This document shows positions 1-8,478 of a DNA stretch of 40,271 bases, piece by piece. How positions within the stretch are numbered: position 1 is the first letter of the stretch; each line of letters begins with the position of its first letter. The position numbers and the translations under genes are program-made. A model generated the notes under the pieces. It was not told the DNA's origin and ran no database searches. It saw nothing but the letters and a program-made list of their open reading frames with translations. The DNA comes from GCA-003244245 sp050700255 (lineage in GTDB: Bacteria > Actinomycetota > Actinomycetes > Mycobacteriales > Pseudonocardiaceae), in NCBI GenBank assembly GCA_050700255.1, contig JBOHGX010000444.1:1-40271 (forward strand), given 5' to 3'.

Positions 1-61
1 ATGTGGGGCAGACCACACGTTTTGCCGCTGGCCCTACTTTGGGCTAAGGTGGACGAGCCAA

Positions 62-138
62 CGCGGGGTGGAGCAGCTCGGTAGCTCGCTGGGCTCATAA
101 CCCAGAGGTCGTAGGTTCGAATCCTACCCCCGCTACCA
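62..138 (+). tRNA. initiator tRNA-fMet (anticodon CAT)
   Basis: A complete 77-nt cloverleaf includes an encoded CCA end (136-138). The anticodon CAT lies at 96-98. Two features mark it as the initiator rather than elongator Met tRNA: three consecutive G:C pairs at the base of the anticodon stem (GGG before, CCC after the loop) and an unpaired first position, C1 opposite U72, while positions 2-7 of the acceptor pair fully. It delivers formyl-Met to the ribosomal P site. The integrase remnant of an integrative element ends about 75 bp downstream, so the 3' end of this gene is the probable attachment site of that element. Confidence 0.95.
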
Positions 139-211
139 GGCGAAGCGGCCTCGGAGGCTTGTTCTCCAAGGCCGCTTCTGCGCCTGATGGGAACACTTTC
201 GGGAACACTCC

Positions 212-1161
212 TCATCCGGTGGGTGCTTCCGGATCGTTCCCGAGGACCAGTGACGCGACCTCGTCAGCGGCGTCGCGGTCCATGCCAGGCGTCACATGCG
301 AGTAGACGGTCATGGTGAACGCGGCCCACGAGTGCCCGATCCGGTGGCTGACGATCTTCGGATTCACCCCGGCTCGAAAAAACTGCCGCCGTCGCGTACG
401 AGTGCCGGAGATCATGCAGCCGGATCGGCGGCAGCTTCGCGGCGGCTGAGAGTCGGGTGAACCTCTCTCGGACCGTGTCCGGATGCACCGGCCGTCCGTC
501 CTCCCACGTGAAGATCAGCCCCGTCTCCCGGTAGTCCGATCCGAAGAACTCGCGTTCGGATTGCTGGAGCTGTCGCCACGCCATCAGAGCCGTCACAGTG
601 GCCGGATCCAGTGCGATCTGCCGTCCGGCGCTGTCCGACTTCCCATCGCTGTCCTCTGCGCGCCCGGCGACGACAACCCGGCCCTCCTGCACCGAAAGTG
701 TCCGTTCGGAGAGATTCACCGCCGACCAGCGCATCCCGCACAACTCGCCCCGCCGCATGCCCGTAGTGATCGCGAGCAGGTACAACGCGTAGAACCGGTC
801 TTCCCGAGCGTGATGCAGGAACGCTCGCAACTGCTCCGGAGTCCAAACCGGCCGCCGCTGTCTGGCTGCCTTCGGGGGGCGCGCGTCACTCGCCGGATTC
901 CGACTCAGATACCGCCAGCTGACAGCGTCCGCCAGGGCGCGATGCAGCATCACGTGAACGTTCCGAACCGTCTTGGGCGCGAGGCCGGGGGAGAGCGACC
1001 GAGGCACCCGACCGTCCTTGAAGCGCCGCACAGCAGCCCGCGCAGCGTGGATCGTGACCCCGCAGGCTTCCATCACCTCACGAGGGACGGGTGAGCTGAT
1101 CGGCCGGACCCCGGAACTTGTAGTACCAGCATGATCCGCGCCGGAACACGTGACCTCTCAT
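212..1161 (-). pseudogene. AICE tyrosine integrase, internally deleted and frameshifted
   Basis: This was a site-specific tyrosine recombinase for an actinomycete integrative element. Its ATG at 1161 overlaps the xis stop (ATGA). The first ~29 codons give an arm-binding start (GHVFRRGSCWYYKFRG) and end in a stop; the reading then resumes in another frame at about 1080 inside the core-binding domain, so roughly 100 residues are missing. The catalytic domain follows with TGMRRGELCG (first Arg) and HDLRHSYAT (HxLR). A second lesion is a run of six A at 377-382 on the plus strand; with five, the frame joins RAGVNPKIVSHRIGHSW and the active-site Tyr in VYSHVTPGM. The gene faces the tRNA, as in AICEs. 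It should be inactive. Confidence 0.85.
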
Positions 1162-1361
1162 GCTGCCCTCACCAGGTCGCGAAGACCGTCCGTGACGATG
1201 TAGATCCGCCCACCCAGACGGCGAGATGGCAGCTCACCCGAGTCTGCCAGCTTGTATGCCGAGGCTCGACTGATACCGAGGATCTCGGCCGCCCGAGGAA
1301 CCGACAGAAGCAACGGCAGTGGCTCGAACACGGCGTCGAGGTCTTGAGCTAACCGCTCCAT
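1158..1361 (-). CDS. xis: excisionase (Xis), MerR/HTH_17-type
   Basis: A 67-residue protein with a winged-helix excisionase fold: SVPRAAEILGISRASAYKLA is the typical helix-turn-helix, followed by GELPSRRLGGRIYIVTDGLRDL, the wing and the last helix. Such proteins bend DNA at the attachment site and bias the integrase toward excision. Its stop overlaps the integrase start by four bases (ATGA), the usual translational coupling of xis and int in AICEs, and it lies 30 bp downstream of the replication gene. The reading frame is intact although both neighbours are damaged. Function is inferred from family and position. Confidence 0.85.
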   Translation of the reverse strand: MERLAQDLDAVFEPLPLLLSVPRAAEILGISRASAYKLADSGELPSRRLGGRIYIVTDGLRDLVRAA

Positions 1362-1391
1362 GGTGAGCCCCTGCCCTTCTCGGTCTGATCG

Positions 1392-3050
1392 TCAGTTGCG
1401 GAATTGTTTGCTTCGTCGGGGGGTCTGCCCTCCGCGATGAGTTTGGGCGGCGCGGCGTTCGGCGTCCCAGCGTTGCCGTTCGGAGATGGCTTGCAAGACG
1501 AGGTGCGCTCGCGGTGGGACGTCGGGGTCGCCGGGTGCGGTGCGTTCCCAGACAACGTTGCCGCCTTCTTGGATGGTGGGTTCGATCCCGGCGGCGACGA
1601 GCAGCTCGCGGACGAAGCGGGCGCGTTCGGTCCTCATGTCGTCGAGGGTCTTGCCGGACCACTTGCGGGAGACCTGGACGCGGCGCCCGCCGATGCCGAG
1701 GTGTTTGGCGGTGTGTGCTTTGCCCTTGCAACCGCCCGGGACCATGGACAACCGCGCGCCCTTGGGCTGGATGCCGTAGAGCAGCCAGACCGGGCACCGG
1801 GGCGAGCACGGGGTCTTCTTCAACTCGGCATGCAGGCGATCGACGTGGGCCCGCTTGGCATCGGTGGCGTCGTCGTCGATGCCGATGGTCTCGGTGATGG
1901 ACTTGGTGAGGTACTTGGTCAGGTAGCCGATGTGGCGCCCGGCCTCCTCGGAGCCACCCATGACGCCTTTGGAGTGGACCTGCTCGCCGAACCGCACGAC
2001 GTGGGACGGTTCCTCGAGCTTCTCGCAGGCGGCGTCGAATTCCTCGAGCGGTTCGCGGGTGTCGGGGTCGACGAAGCCTTTGGCCCGGTCGTCCCAGATC
2101 GGCACCTTGCCGCCGGTATAGACGAGCTCGTCGTGGGGTGGCCACCAGACGCCGTAGTCGGTCGCGGCAGTGACCTGCCGGATCAGCTCGTGGGAGATGG
2201 ACCCACGCATCGCCAGGTGGGAGTGCGGGGCGCCCCGTCGCTGCGGCTCGATCGATCCGAAGTACTGCACCTCCCAGCCGATCGCGCGCCGTAGGTTCTC
2301 CACCCAGCGAGCCAGCAGGGCGGGGAAGTGGATCGCATCCCGAGCAGCACGGCGGTAGTCGTATCGGTCGGGGTGGATAGCGGCGCCGTCGTCGTCCACC
2401 GGGCCGTAGCTGGGCAGGGTCAGGGTGACGAACAGCGAGGGTCGGTACTTCCCTGCGAAGACCCGCCCCAGGGTGCACCCGTCGACGGGTTTACAGGGAA
2501 GGTCGGGCAGGTTCTGCCGACGCCAGATGGACCGCCGCTTGCCCTTAGGTCGTGGGTCGAGCGGGGTGAGGCGGCCTTTGATCCCGGCGGTCCGGATCTC
2601 CTCGTCGAGCACCCGTACCGATTCGCGGATCTGTTCGCAGGAGTCCTCGTCCCCAGCGGCCTTGCATTCGCTGTAGGCACCGACGAGATCGGCCCGGCAG
2701 CCCATCAGGTCCTTCTCGGCCCCAGTCGGTTCGCGCTTCGGTAGCACCGGTTCCTCGTCGAGGTGCCACCCCTCCGGCATTGAGCGACGCGGAGCCGTTT
2801 GTGTTTCTCCGCACAGGGCGGGCACAGCGATTCCTGCCGGGACTCGCACGCGCGCGGGACGATGCGGACCTCGCCGGTGTCCAGGTCGATGGTGCGCATC
2901 GGCAACGGGCGGATACAGACGCCGTGATCGAGCGCTAGCCCCTCGGCGACCTCTGTGGTGAGGCAGCGCCCGTACCTGCTCGGCGACCTCCTCAGGAGCC
3001 AGCTCAGCAGCCGAATCGGGGCCGTTGGGTGGGTGTTCGGTGGTGGTCAT
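1392..3050 (-). pseudogene. RepSA-type replication initiator, two frameshifts
   Basis: The replication initiator of AICEs of the pSAM2 type drives rolling-circle replication of the excised element. The start at 3050 (MTTTEHPPN) has a good RBS (GGAGGT) and overlaps the upstream stop by one base. About 25 codons in, the frame shifts near 2965; the conserved zinc-finger-like stretch (CESRQESLCPPCAEKHKRL) lies in another frame between about 2965 and 2780, then the original frame returns at EGWHLDEEPV. The rest is clean: PSLFVTLTLPSYGPV, the HUH-like PHSHLAMRG, and HIGYLTKYLTKSI. The two shifts compensate (one extra base, one missing), so a protein lacking only the Cys-rich segment could still be made as one ORF. 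Confidence 0.8.
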
Positions 3051-3247
3051 CAAGACACCTCCGTTCCAGAGCGCGGCGCGGACAAGTAGCCGTTGAGGTA
3101 GTCCAGGTGGGCGTCGGTGATGTGGAAGGCCCGGACCCGCTGTGGCTCGCGGCGGCCGTCGACCTTCACCCACGCAGTGCCGGGCATCGAGGCCGGGATC
3201 TCATGAGCGAACGCCCCACGCTGACGAACGCCCTCGCCCAGGACCAT
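3050..3247 (-). CDS. small AICE-type protein of unknown function
   Basis: A 65-residue ORF starts with ATG at 3247 and its TGA overlaps the replication-gene ATG by one base, so the two are probably translationally coupled. It is rich in charged residues and ends in an amphipathic stretch (HITDAHLDYLNGYLSAPR). No catalytic motif or membrane segment is visible. Small genes at this place, directly before repSA, are common in AICEs and are usually unannotated; I do not recognise the family. Confidence 0.55.
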   Translation of the reverse strand: MVLGEGVRQRGAFAHEIPASMPGTAWVKVDGRREPQRVRAFHITDAHLDYLNGYLSAPRSGTEVS

Positions 3248-3394
3248 GTCGACCTAATGGACCCCGTCATCCCGACGAGCAATGCGGCCAGGACGAGGAA
3301 GCAGGGGAGAAGTAGGAAGGAAGAGGAATCCCCTGGCGCTCTTTGCGGTGACTGACGGAGGCGAGCGACAACCGGGTGACGGGGGACAGGTTGG

Positions 3395-4809
3395 CTATCG
3401 AGCAACCTTCGCGGGGCTCGGGCGCTCAGTCGGCCGCAGCAACGTGACGGCGACGACCGCGCTGACTCCTGCAAAGATTGCCCCTCCCAAGACGCTGTGG
3501 TGGAAGGCTTTCGTCACGTCTGTGCCTTCGCCCAGCGCCACTGAAACCAACACCGCCAGGCCGAGCGCCCCGCCCATCTCACGAGAGGTCTCCACCGCGC
3601 CGCCCGCGAGCCCAGCTTCATCGTTGTCGATGCCCGCGAAGGCCGCGATTTGCACGGATACCTCCGCGAAACCGAGCCCGATTCCGACGATGGAGTACGG
3701 CAGAAGGATGTCGGTCAGGTAGGAGGCGTCGGACGGCACGCGCGTGAGCAGCAGCAGCCCACAGCCCTGCGCGGCCATGCCGATCGCCAGCGTGTTCGCG
3801 GCGCCGAGGCGGGCGATGACCCCCGGCGCCACTCGGGCCGAGATCACAAGGGAGAGAACGGCGATCGGGATGGTGCTCGCTCCGGCTGCCAGAGGGTTGT
3901 AGTCGAGCACCTGCTGGGCGAACAGCGTCGCTTGGTAGATCAGCGCCAGGAAGCTCGCCCACAGCAGCCCGGCGCAGAGGTTGGCGAACAGTACTGACCG
4001 TTTGCGCAAGGTGACGAGGGGGACGAGCGGCACGGGGACGCGTGCTTCGACCGCGAGGAAGACCGCTAGAAGCCCAAGCCCCGCGAGAAGAAACCCGAGA
4101 GTCTGTGCCGACAGCCAACCTGAGCCAATGCTTTCGTGCACGCCCAACGCCAAGGCGATGAGACCGCCGGTCAGCGTCACGGCGCCTCCGACGTCGGTCC
4201 GGCCCCGATTCGGTTGCCGTGGGCCGACGGGCACGTGCGCCAGTACGAGACTGGCGAGGGCTGCGCCCAGGGGCACGTTGAGGAAGAACACCCATTCCCA
4301 GCCCGGTCCCTGAACAAGCAGCCCGCCGACGACCGATCCGGTGATCGCGGCGGTGCCGCCGGCGGCCCCGAAGATGCCCAGCGCGCGGTTTCGTTCGGGG
4401 CCCTCCGCGAACGTGCGGGACAGGATGGCGAGCGCGTTGGGCGCAGCCAGGGCGGCTCCCAACCCTTGGCCGGCCCGTCCGAGGATCAGGACGCCGAGCG
4501 TGTCGGCCAGGCCGCAGACCAGCGACGCGGCTGCAAGTACGCCAATGCCGCACAGGAGGACCCTGCGATGTCCGGCGAGGTCACCAATGCGTCCGCCCAG
4601 CATCAGGAACCTGCCGTGAAAACGCCGTAGACGACCACGACCCATTGGAGATCGGCCGCTTCGGCGCCCAGCTCGGCCTGGATGGATGGCAGAGCGACGT
4701 TGACCACGGAGAGGTCGAGTACGGTCATAGCGATCACGCCGCACATCAGGGCGAGGACGGAGTTCTTGGACATACCGAGACGTCGGAGCCAGCCTTCCGA
4801 TCTCGACAT
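3395..4809 (-). pseudogene. DHA2-family MFS drug exporter, one base missing
   Basis: This is a 14-TM proton-driven efflux pump of the EmrB/QacA type. The start (MSRSEGWLRRLG or the internal MSKNSVLALM at 4773) leads into TM1 with LDLSVVNVALPSIQ, typical of DHA2. At about 4611 the frame breaks within GVFTAG; one more base would join it to FLMLGGRIGDLAGHRR (motif A). Motif C follows (GAAGGTAAITGSVVGG). The span of 1415 nt is one base short of a multiple of three, as expected for a single deletion. It is the last gene of the operon with the sigma factor. As written, translation stops after about 68 codons. Confidence 0.85.
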
Positions 4810-4860
4810 CGTCCAGAGACCAGAGCCACAATTGCTGCGCCAAGTCGTCGCCGATGCCGC

Positions 4861-6140
4861 CTACGCACGCGGTTGTCGCGGAGGGTTCGACCGACGATGG
4901 TGGGCAAGTCGCGCAGCGCGATCTCGGAGGTAGCGCTGTTCGGGAAGGCTAGTGGTCAGGCGCGCAGCTGTCTGGTAGCAGGAACGAGCGTCCTCGTGAT
5001 CGCCAGCCATCTCCAATAGATGAGCCCGGACCGCGTAGAGCCGGTGGTGCCCGGATAGTCGATCATTGCTGTCCAATGACTCGAGGAGTGCCAGTCCCGC
5101 AGTCGGGCCGTAGGCCATGGCGACGGCGACGGCGTGGTTGAGGGTCACGACAGGATTGGGATCCAGGTCTTCGAGTAGCCGGTACAAGGCAACGATCTGG
5201 TGCCAGTCGGTGGCTTCGGCGTGTCCCGCTTCCGCGTGCACCGCGGAGATGGCCGCCTGAAGCTGGTATGGGCCGAGCGCGGCGCGAGTCAAGGTGTGGG
5301 TGACCAGGGCGATGCCTTCGTCGATGGACTCCCGGTTCCACTGGTTGCGGTCTTGTTCGGAGAGCGGGACGAGGCTGCCGTCGGATCGGGTGCGTGCGAG
5401 TCGACGCGCGTCTGTGAGCAGCATCAGTGCGAGAAGGCCGGTGACCTCGCCGTCGTCGGGCAGAAACGCCTGCATGGTCCGGGTGAGTCGGATCGCCTCG
5501 CTGGTTAACCCACTGCGGTGCAGCTCGGGGCCTGAGGTGGCGGTGTACCCTTCGTTGAAGATCAGGTAGAGCACGTGCAGGACGGAGCGAAGCCGATCTG
5601 TCCGCCCATGCTCGGGCGGCATGTGGAACTGCGCACCGGATGCTTTGATCCGCTGTTTCGCGCGGCTGATGCGCTGGGCCATGGTCGTCTCCGGGACCAT
5701 GAACGCCCGGGCGATCTCTGCTGTGGTCAGACCGCCGACGGCGCGCAGCGTGAGCGCGATCTGAGAGGGCGGGGTGAGGCTGGGATGGCAGCAGAGCAGC
5801 AGCAAGATCAGGGTGTCGTCCTGGTCGGGCGGTCCTTCGGTATCGGCGGGAGGCACGACAGACTCGGCTGCTGGGGTCTGCCAGGCGACTCTTTCCTCTC
5901 GGCGTCTGCTCGCCAGTTCACTGCGAAGCTGGTCGGCCAACCGCCGGGATGCGACGGTGATCAGCCACCCGATAGGACTGTCGGGCACTCCGCGATCGGG
6001 CCACTGCGTCGCGGCGGCCAGCAATGCTTCTTGGACCGCGTCCTCAGCGGCCTCGAAGTGTCCGTAGTGGCGCACGACGCTGCGAGGACCTGCGGCGCCA
6101 GCCGACGCAGCAGGTCCTCGATCTCGGCGCTGGTGTTCAC
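4861..6140 (-). pseudogene. ECF42-type RNA polymerase sigma factor, one base missing
   Basis: The gene starts with GTG at 6140, overlapping the stop of the DGPF gene (GTGA). The N-terminus VNTSAEIEDLLRRLAPQVLA is in one frame and continues after about 6085 in another as VVRHYGHFEAAEDAVQEALL (region 2). Region 2.3/2.4 (DSPIGWLITVASRRLADQLR) and region 4 (LTTAEIARAFMVPETTMAQR) follow, then a long C-terminal TPR-like extension with DAEGHAE-like and LNHAVAVAMAYGP segments, characteristic of ECF42. Such sigma factors are genetically linked to DGPF/YCII proteins, as here. The 1280-nt span is one base short of a full frame. If the lesion is real the protein is not made. Confidence 0.85.
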
Positions 6141-6519
6141 ATCTCCTGACCGGCCGTGTCCATGATCGGGCGCACTTCCACGCCGCCGAACCGGACATCG
6201 GGGAACTGGGCAGCGATCTCGGTCGCCCGACCGGGGCTGCTGCAATCGACCACGAAGTACCCCGCCAGCTGCTCTTTGGCCTCGATGAAGGGCCCGTCGG
6301 TGATCGCCAGCGCCCCCTCGTGCATCCGGATGGCTTTGGTATTCACTGGGTCAGCCAACGCTGCGCCGCCGACGAACTCGCCGGATTCGGTGACCTCCGT
6401 GCGCAATGCCTCGACCTGTCTGGTCAGCTCGTCACGCTCATCGTCAGACATCGCTAGGGCAGGAAGATTGGGTGCTCCCAGGTCTGCGGATTGCTGTAGA
6501 TCAGGATCAGATACTTCAT
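6137..6519 (-). pseudogene. DGPF/YCII-domain protein, one base missing
   Basis: The true start is ATG at 6519 with GGAG upstream, giving MKYLILIYSNPQTWEHP, the standard YCII start. This frame ends at a TAG at about 6457-6455, whereas the family continues in another frame from ALAMSDDERDELTRQ; one added base just before would join them. The signature DGPFIEAKEQLAGYFVVDC is intact. The 383-nt span is again one base short. These small proteins accompany ECF42 sigma factors and are thought to take part in their signalling. The stop overlaps the sigma-factor start. Confidence 0.85.
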
Positions 6520-6562
6520 CTCGACTCCACTCAAGGTTCACGGTTCTGTGTCAAAGACTCGG

Positions 6563-6946
6563 CTATGCCGTACCGGCGACGCCGACCAGGTTGCCCTCGG
6601 GGTCGTCGAACTGCCCGACGACGAGGGTCCCTGGAGCGCCCGCCGCACCCATCCTTCGCGTCCCGCCGAGGCTCTCGGCCTTCTGCAGTGCGGCCTCGAC
6701 GTCGGGAACGCCCACGTAGAACAGGACCCGACGCTCGTAACCGTCGCCACCCCCGACGCCGCCGTTGATGCCGCTCCCGTCGCCGACCGTGCTTCCATCC
6801 ACGAACCCGTAGTTGCCCAGCTGGGAGACCGACTCGGTCACCGCATCGCCCATGCCGAACTCCCACCCGAACATGTCGCCGTAGTAGCTCCGGAGCATCG
6901 CCGGATCGTCTCCGATGATCTCGAAGTGCACCACTGGCTGTCCCAT
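6563..6946 (-). CDS. VOC (glyoxalase/bleomycin-resistance-like) protein
   Basis: A 127-residue protein from ATG 6946 with an AAAGGA RBS. It starts MGQPVVHFEIIGDDPAMLRS, the first beta-alpha unit of a VOC fold, and has FYVGVPDVEAALQKAESLGG and GQFDDPEGNLVGV, the second half with the usual D-PEGN turn. Members bind a metal and small ligands or serve as resistance proteins; no substrate can be assigned. It heads the leftward operon, 43 bp before the DGPF gene, and is the only undamaged gene of that group. The segment SGINGGVGGGDG in the middle is a glycine-rich loop often seen in this subfamily. Confidence 0.85.
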   Translation of the reverse strand: MGQPVVHFEIIGDDPAMLRSYYGDMFGWEFGMGDAVTESVSQLGNYGFVDGSTVGDGSGINGGVGGGDGYERRVLFYVGVPDVEAALQKAESLGGTRRMGAAGAPGTLVVGQFDDPEGNLVGVAGTA

Positions 6947-7326
6947 GAACAGTCCTTTCCGTGCCGACAACTCGGCACTTGCCGGGGCGCCCCCAATCGA
7001 GCGCCTCACAGCAGAGGTCGGAGCAGCAAGGTCGATCTCGACATGACGGCGCGACGTTGTTGGCGCGAAGTTGCGGCAACAGGTCCCGTCCGTGCCACAC
7101 TCCTGCCATTACGAGCGGCGAACCACGGTCAATAGCGGCCACCCGCGGCTCGCCAAATTCCCAGGTCAGGCCCCGGTCAGAAACCTACCGCCATAGGTTC
7201 CCAAGCTCATGACATCCGAACGGGCTGCTCGACCGTTCGCCGTGCCAGTTTCGTGCCAGATATAGGTCGGCGACACGCGGGGTTGAGCGGGGTCTGGCGG
7301 GGAGTCGCGGTGGCCCGGGTACGGCA
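6947..7326. other. intergenic region upstream of the VOC-DGPF-sigma operon
   Basis: No convincing gene is seen. It must hold the operon promoter; no obvious sigma-70 consensus was picked out. On the minus strand at about 7204-7290 a short reading (SGTKLARRTV, then stop) resembles the tail of some actinobacterial integrases, but it is too short to call. Confidence 0.4.
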
Positions 7327-7359
7327 AGGCCCCCGATCTGTTTTCACAGGTCAGGGCCT
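7327..7359 (-). terminator. hairpin downstream of the tRNA-Tyr remnant
   Basis: An imperfect inverted repeat, aggccc... with ...gggcct, encloses a second paired block (ctg/cag) around a TTTT loop. It lies just 3' of the tRNA-Tyr fragment on the minus strand, so it is probably the original tRNA-Tyr terminator. Confidence 0.5.
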
Positions 7360-7369
7360 CGTCGTGCCG

Positions 7370-7424
7370 GGTGGCAGGTCAAGGATTTGAACCTTGGAAG
7401 GCGAAAGCCGACGGATTTACAGTC
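7370..7424 (-). other. 3'-half tRNA-Tyr fragment (attachment-site scar)
   Basis: On the minus strand the sequence reads from the Tyr anticodon loop (CTGTAAA) through TCCGTCGG, a long class II variable arm, a good T arm (CAAGG TTCAAAT CCTTG) and the 3' acceptor strand ACCTGCC plus ACC. The 5' half is missing: upstream of the anticodon the sequence becomes the end of the DUF1508 gene. A tRNA 3' half without its 5' half is what remains at one end of an element integrated in a tRNA gene. By geometry the element would lie to the right of this fragment. Confidence 0.7.
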
Positions 7425-7447
7425 GTTCCCGCGACGATGGGGATGGA

Positions 7448-7780
7448 TCACGAAGCTACTTCCACAACCGAAGCCGTGTTAGCCGCGAATCGGACCTTGT
7501 CCGCGCTCTTCTTGGCCGCGGACTTGGTCCGGAACGCCTCACTCGTCGCTAGCACCTCGCCGTTGCTTGCCATCAGACGGAACCTGAACAGGCCTTTCTG
7601 ATCTTGATAGATCTCGAACCTGCCGACGCCCTCTGGAGACCGAGCTTCGAACTCCCCCCGCGACGTGACCACCTGGGTAGAGATGCCACGATCTCTCGCC
7701 GCGCGAAACTGCTCGGCGGTCATGTCCGTGTCGTCCACCTCATCCCTCACGGCTCCATCGTCCTCCTTTGGACCGGGCAT
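7448..7780 (-). CDS. DUF1508 (YegP-like) protein
   Basis: The start MPGPKEDDG at 7780 is chosen because it lies one base after the upstream stop (TGAcATG), giving 110 residues. The C-terminal part has the DUF1508 pattern: GRFEIYQDQKGLFRFRLMAS, then NGEVLATSEAFRTKSAAKKS, a two-strand-plus-helix unit found singly or in tandem in YegP-like proteins. The N-terminal part MTAEQFRAARDRGISTQV looks like a small helical tag. YegP-family function is unknown. The gene ends 24 bp from the tRNA-Tyr scar and is coupled to the next gene upstream, so the pair is probably cargo of an integrated element. Confidence 0.75.
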   Translation of the reverse strand: MPGPKEDDGAVRDEVDDTDMTAEQFRAARDRGISTQVVTSRGEFEARSPEGVGRFEIYQDQKGLFRFRLMASNGEVLATSEAFRTKSAAKKSADKVRFAANTASVVEVAS

Positions 7781-7781
7781 G

Positions 7782-8087
7782 TCACCCGGCCCCCACGGTT
7801 CCCTCATCGTCTGGCATCGCCGTTCCGAGCCGCCAGATCCCTTCACTCGCGTCGACCGGATACAACACCACCAGGAGACGACGACCCACGTAGGTCGTCG
7901 CAGTCACCAGTAACCGCCAGCCACGCGCCGGGTCGGCGTCCCAGTCCCACACCGACGACTCCACCTCCGTGAGGATGATCGCCTCGCGGACCTCGTCCAA
8001 CGTCACGTCGTGTTTGCTTTGGATCTTGGCAATCAGCGCCGAGCTTGGCTCCTGTAGCTCCGCGATGTAGGCGATGGGACTGGGCAC
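7782..8087 (-). CDS. small protein, possibly toxin-like, coupled to the DUF1508 gene
   Basis: A 101-residue ORF from ATG 8087. A helix with KHDVTLDEVREAI is followed by strands RLLVTATTYVGRRLLVVLYP and EGIWRLGTAMP. This helix-then-sheet order with the H-D-V-T-x-D-E-V pattern recalls small BrnT/DUF4258-like folds that include RNase toxins, but no catalytic residues can be assigned with confidence. It is one base apart from the DUF1508 gene, as in a two-gene toxin-antitoxin arrangement. The toxin reading is inference only. Confidence 0.6.
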   Translation of the reverse strand: MPSPIAYIAELQEPSSALIAKIQSKHDVTLDEVREAIILTEVESSVWDWDADPARGWRLLVTATTYVGRRLLVVLYPVDASEGIWRLGTAMPDDEGTVGAG

Positions 8088-8181
8088 GCGGCAACGCTAC
8101 TCGCACCGATCCCAGCCAGTGATCAAGACCGAGACTTGAAGCATGTCGCTGGCCCGGCTTGGATGGAACCGAACTCCGAGT

Positions 8182-8218
8182 GAAACGGCCCAGGAGGAAG
8201 TTCCTCGGGGGCCGTTTC
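8182..8218. terminator. strong GC-rich hairpin
   Basis: Ten-base arms gaaacggccc (8182-8191) and gggccgtttc (8209-8218) pair perfectly, with further pairing inside the loop. No long T run follows on either strand. The sequence has the look of a tRNA or operon terminator left without its gene. Confidence 0.5.
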
Positions 8219-8398
8219 CTATGTGGCCGTACGGAGCCGCATTGACGCTTGTGCCTCGTTGCAGAGCGTCGTGGTCGATCGGCACGGATGAGGGTCGGCT
8301 CACGAGCGCCACGGGATCGGTGACAGGACGTCACGGCGCCTACCTGGAACCGATCGCAGTGGCACGGACCAGCCCTTCGAATGGGTAACCGCGTGGTT

Positions 8399-8478
8399 GC
8401 AGCAGCCGTGCCTCAGGTGGTAGAGCTGCCGCTTTGTACTGCGGTCCCGGTCTGCGCGCCTCCGGATCCCGCTGCTGC
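8399..8478 (+). other. degenerate tRNA-like sequence
   Basis: The ends GCAGCAG and CTGCTGC form a perfect 7-bp acceptor stem at the right distance. Between them lie a canonical D-arm-like CTCAGGTGGTAGAGC and an anticodon-like hairpin CCGC-TTTGTACT-GCGG with an eight-base loop. The T arm cannot be folded. The anticodon would be TGT or GTA depending on the loop. It is probably a tRNA pseudogene or an element-borne tRNA that has decayed. Confidence 0.35.

Noticed and set aside
1234..2478. Open frame of 414 codons antisense-phase to the replication gene
   Set aside because: It is the same strand in another frame, extremely Arg/Pro-rich, and shadows the RepSA reading, which carries the real motifs.
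7204..7290. Minus-strand reading ending GTKLARRTVEQPVRMS, similar to integrase tails
   Set aside because: It is under 30 codons, no catalytic motif lies upstream, and its orientation does not fit an integrase belonging to the tRNA-Tyr scar.
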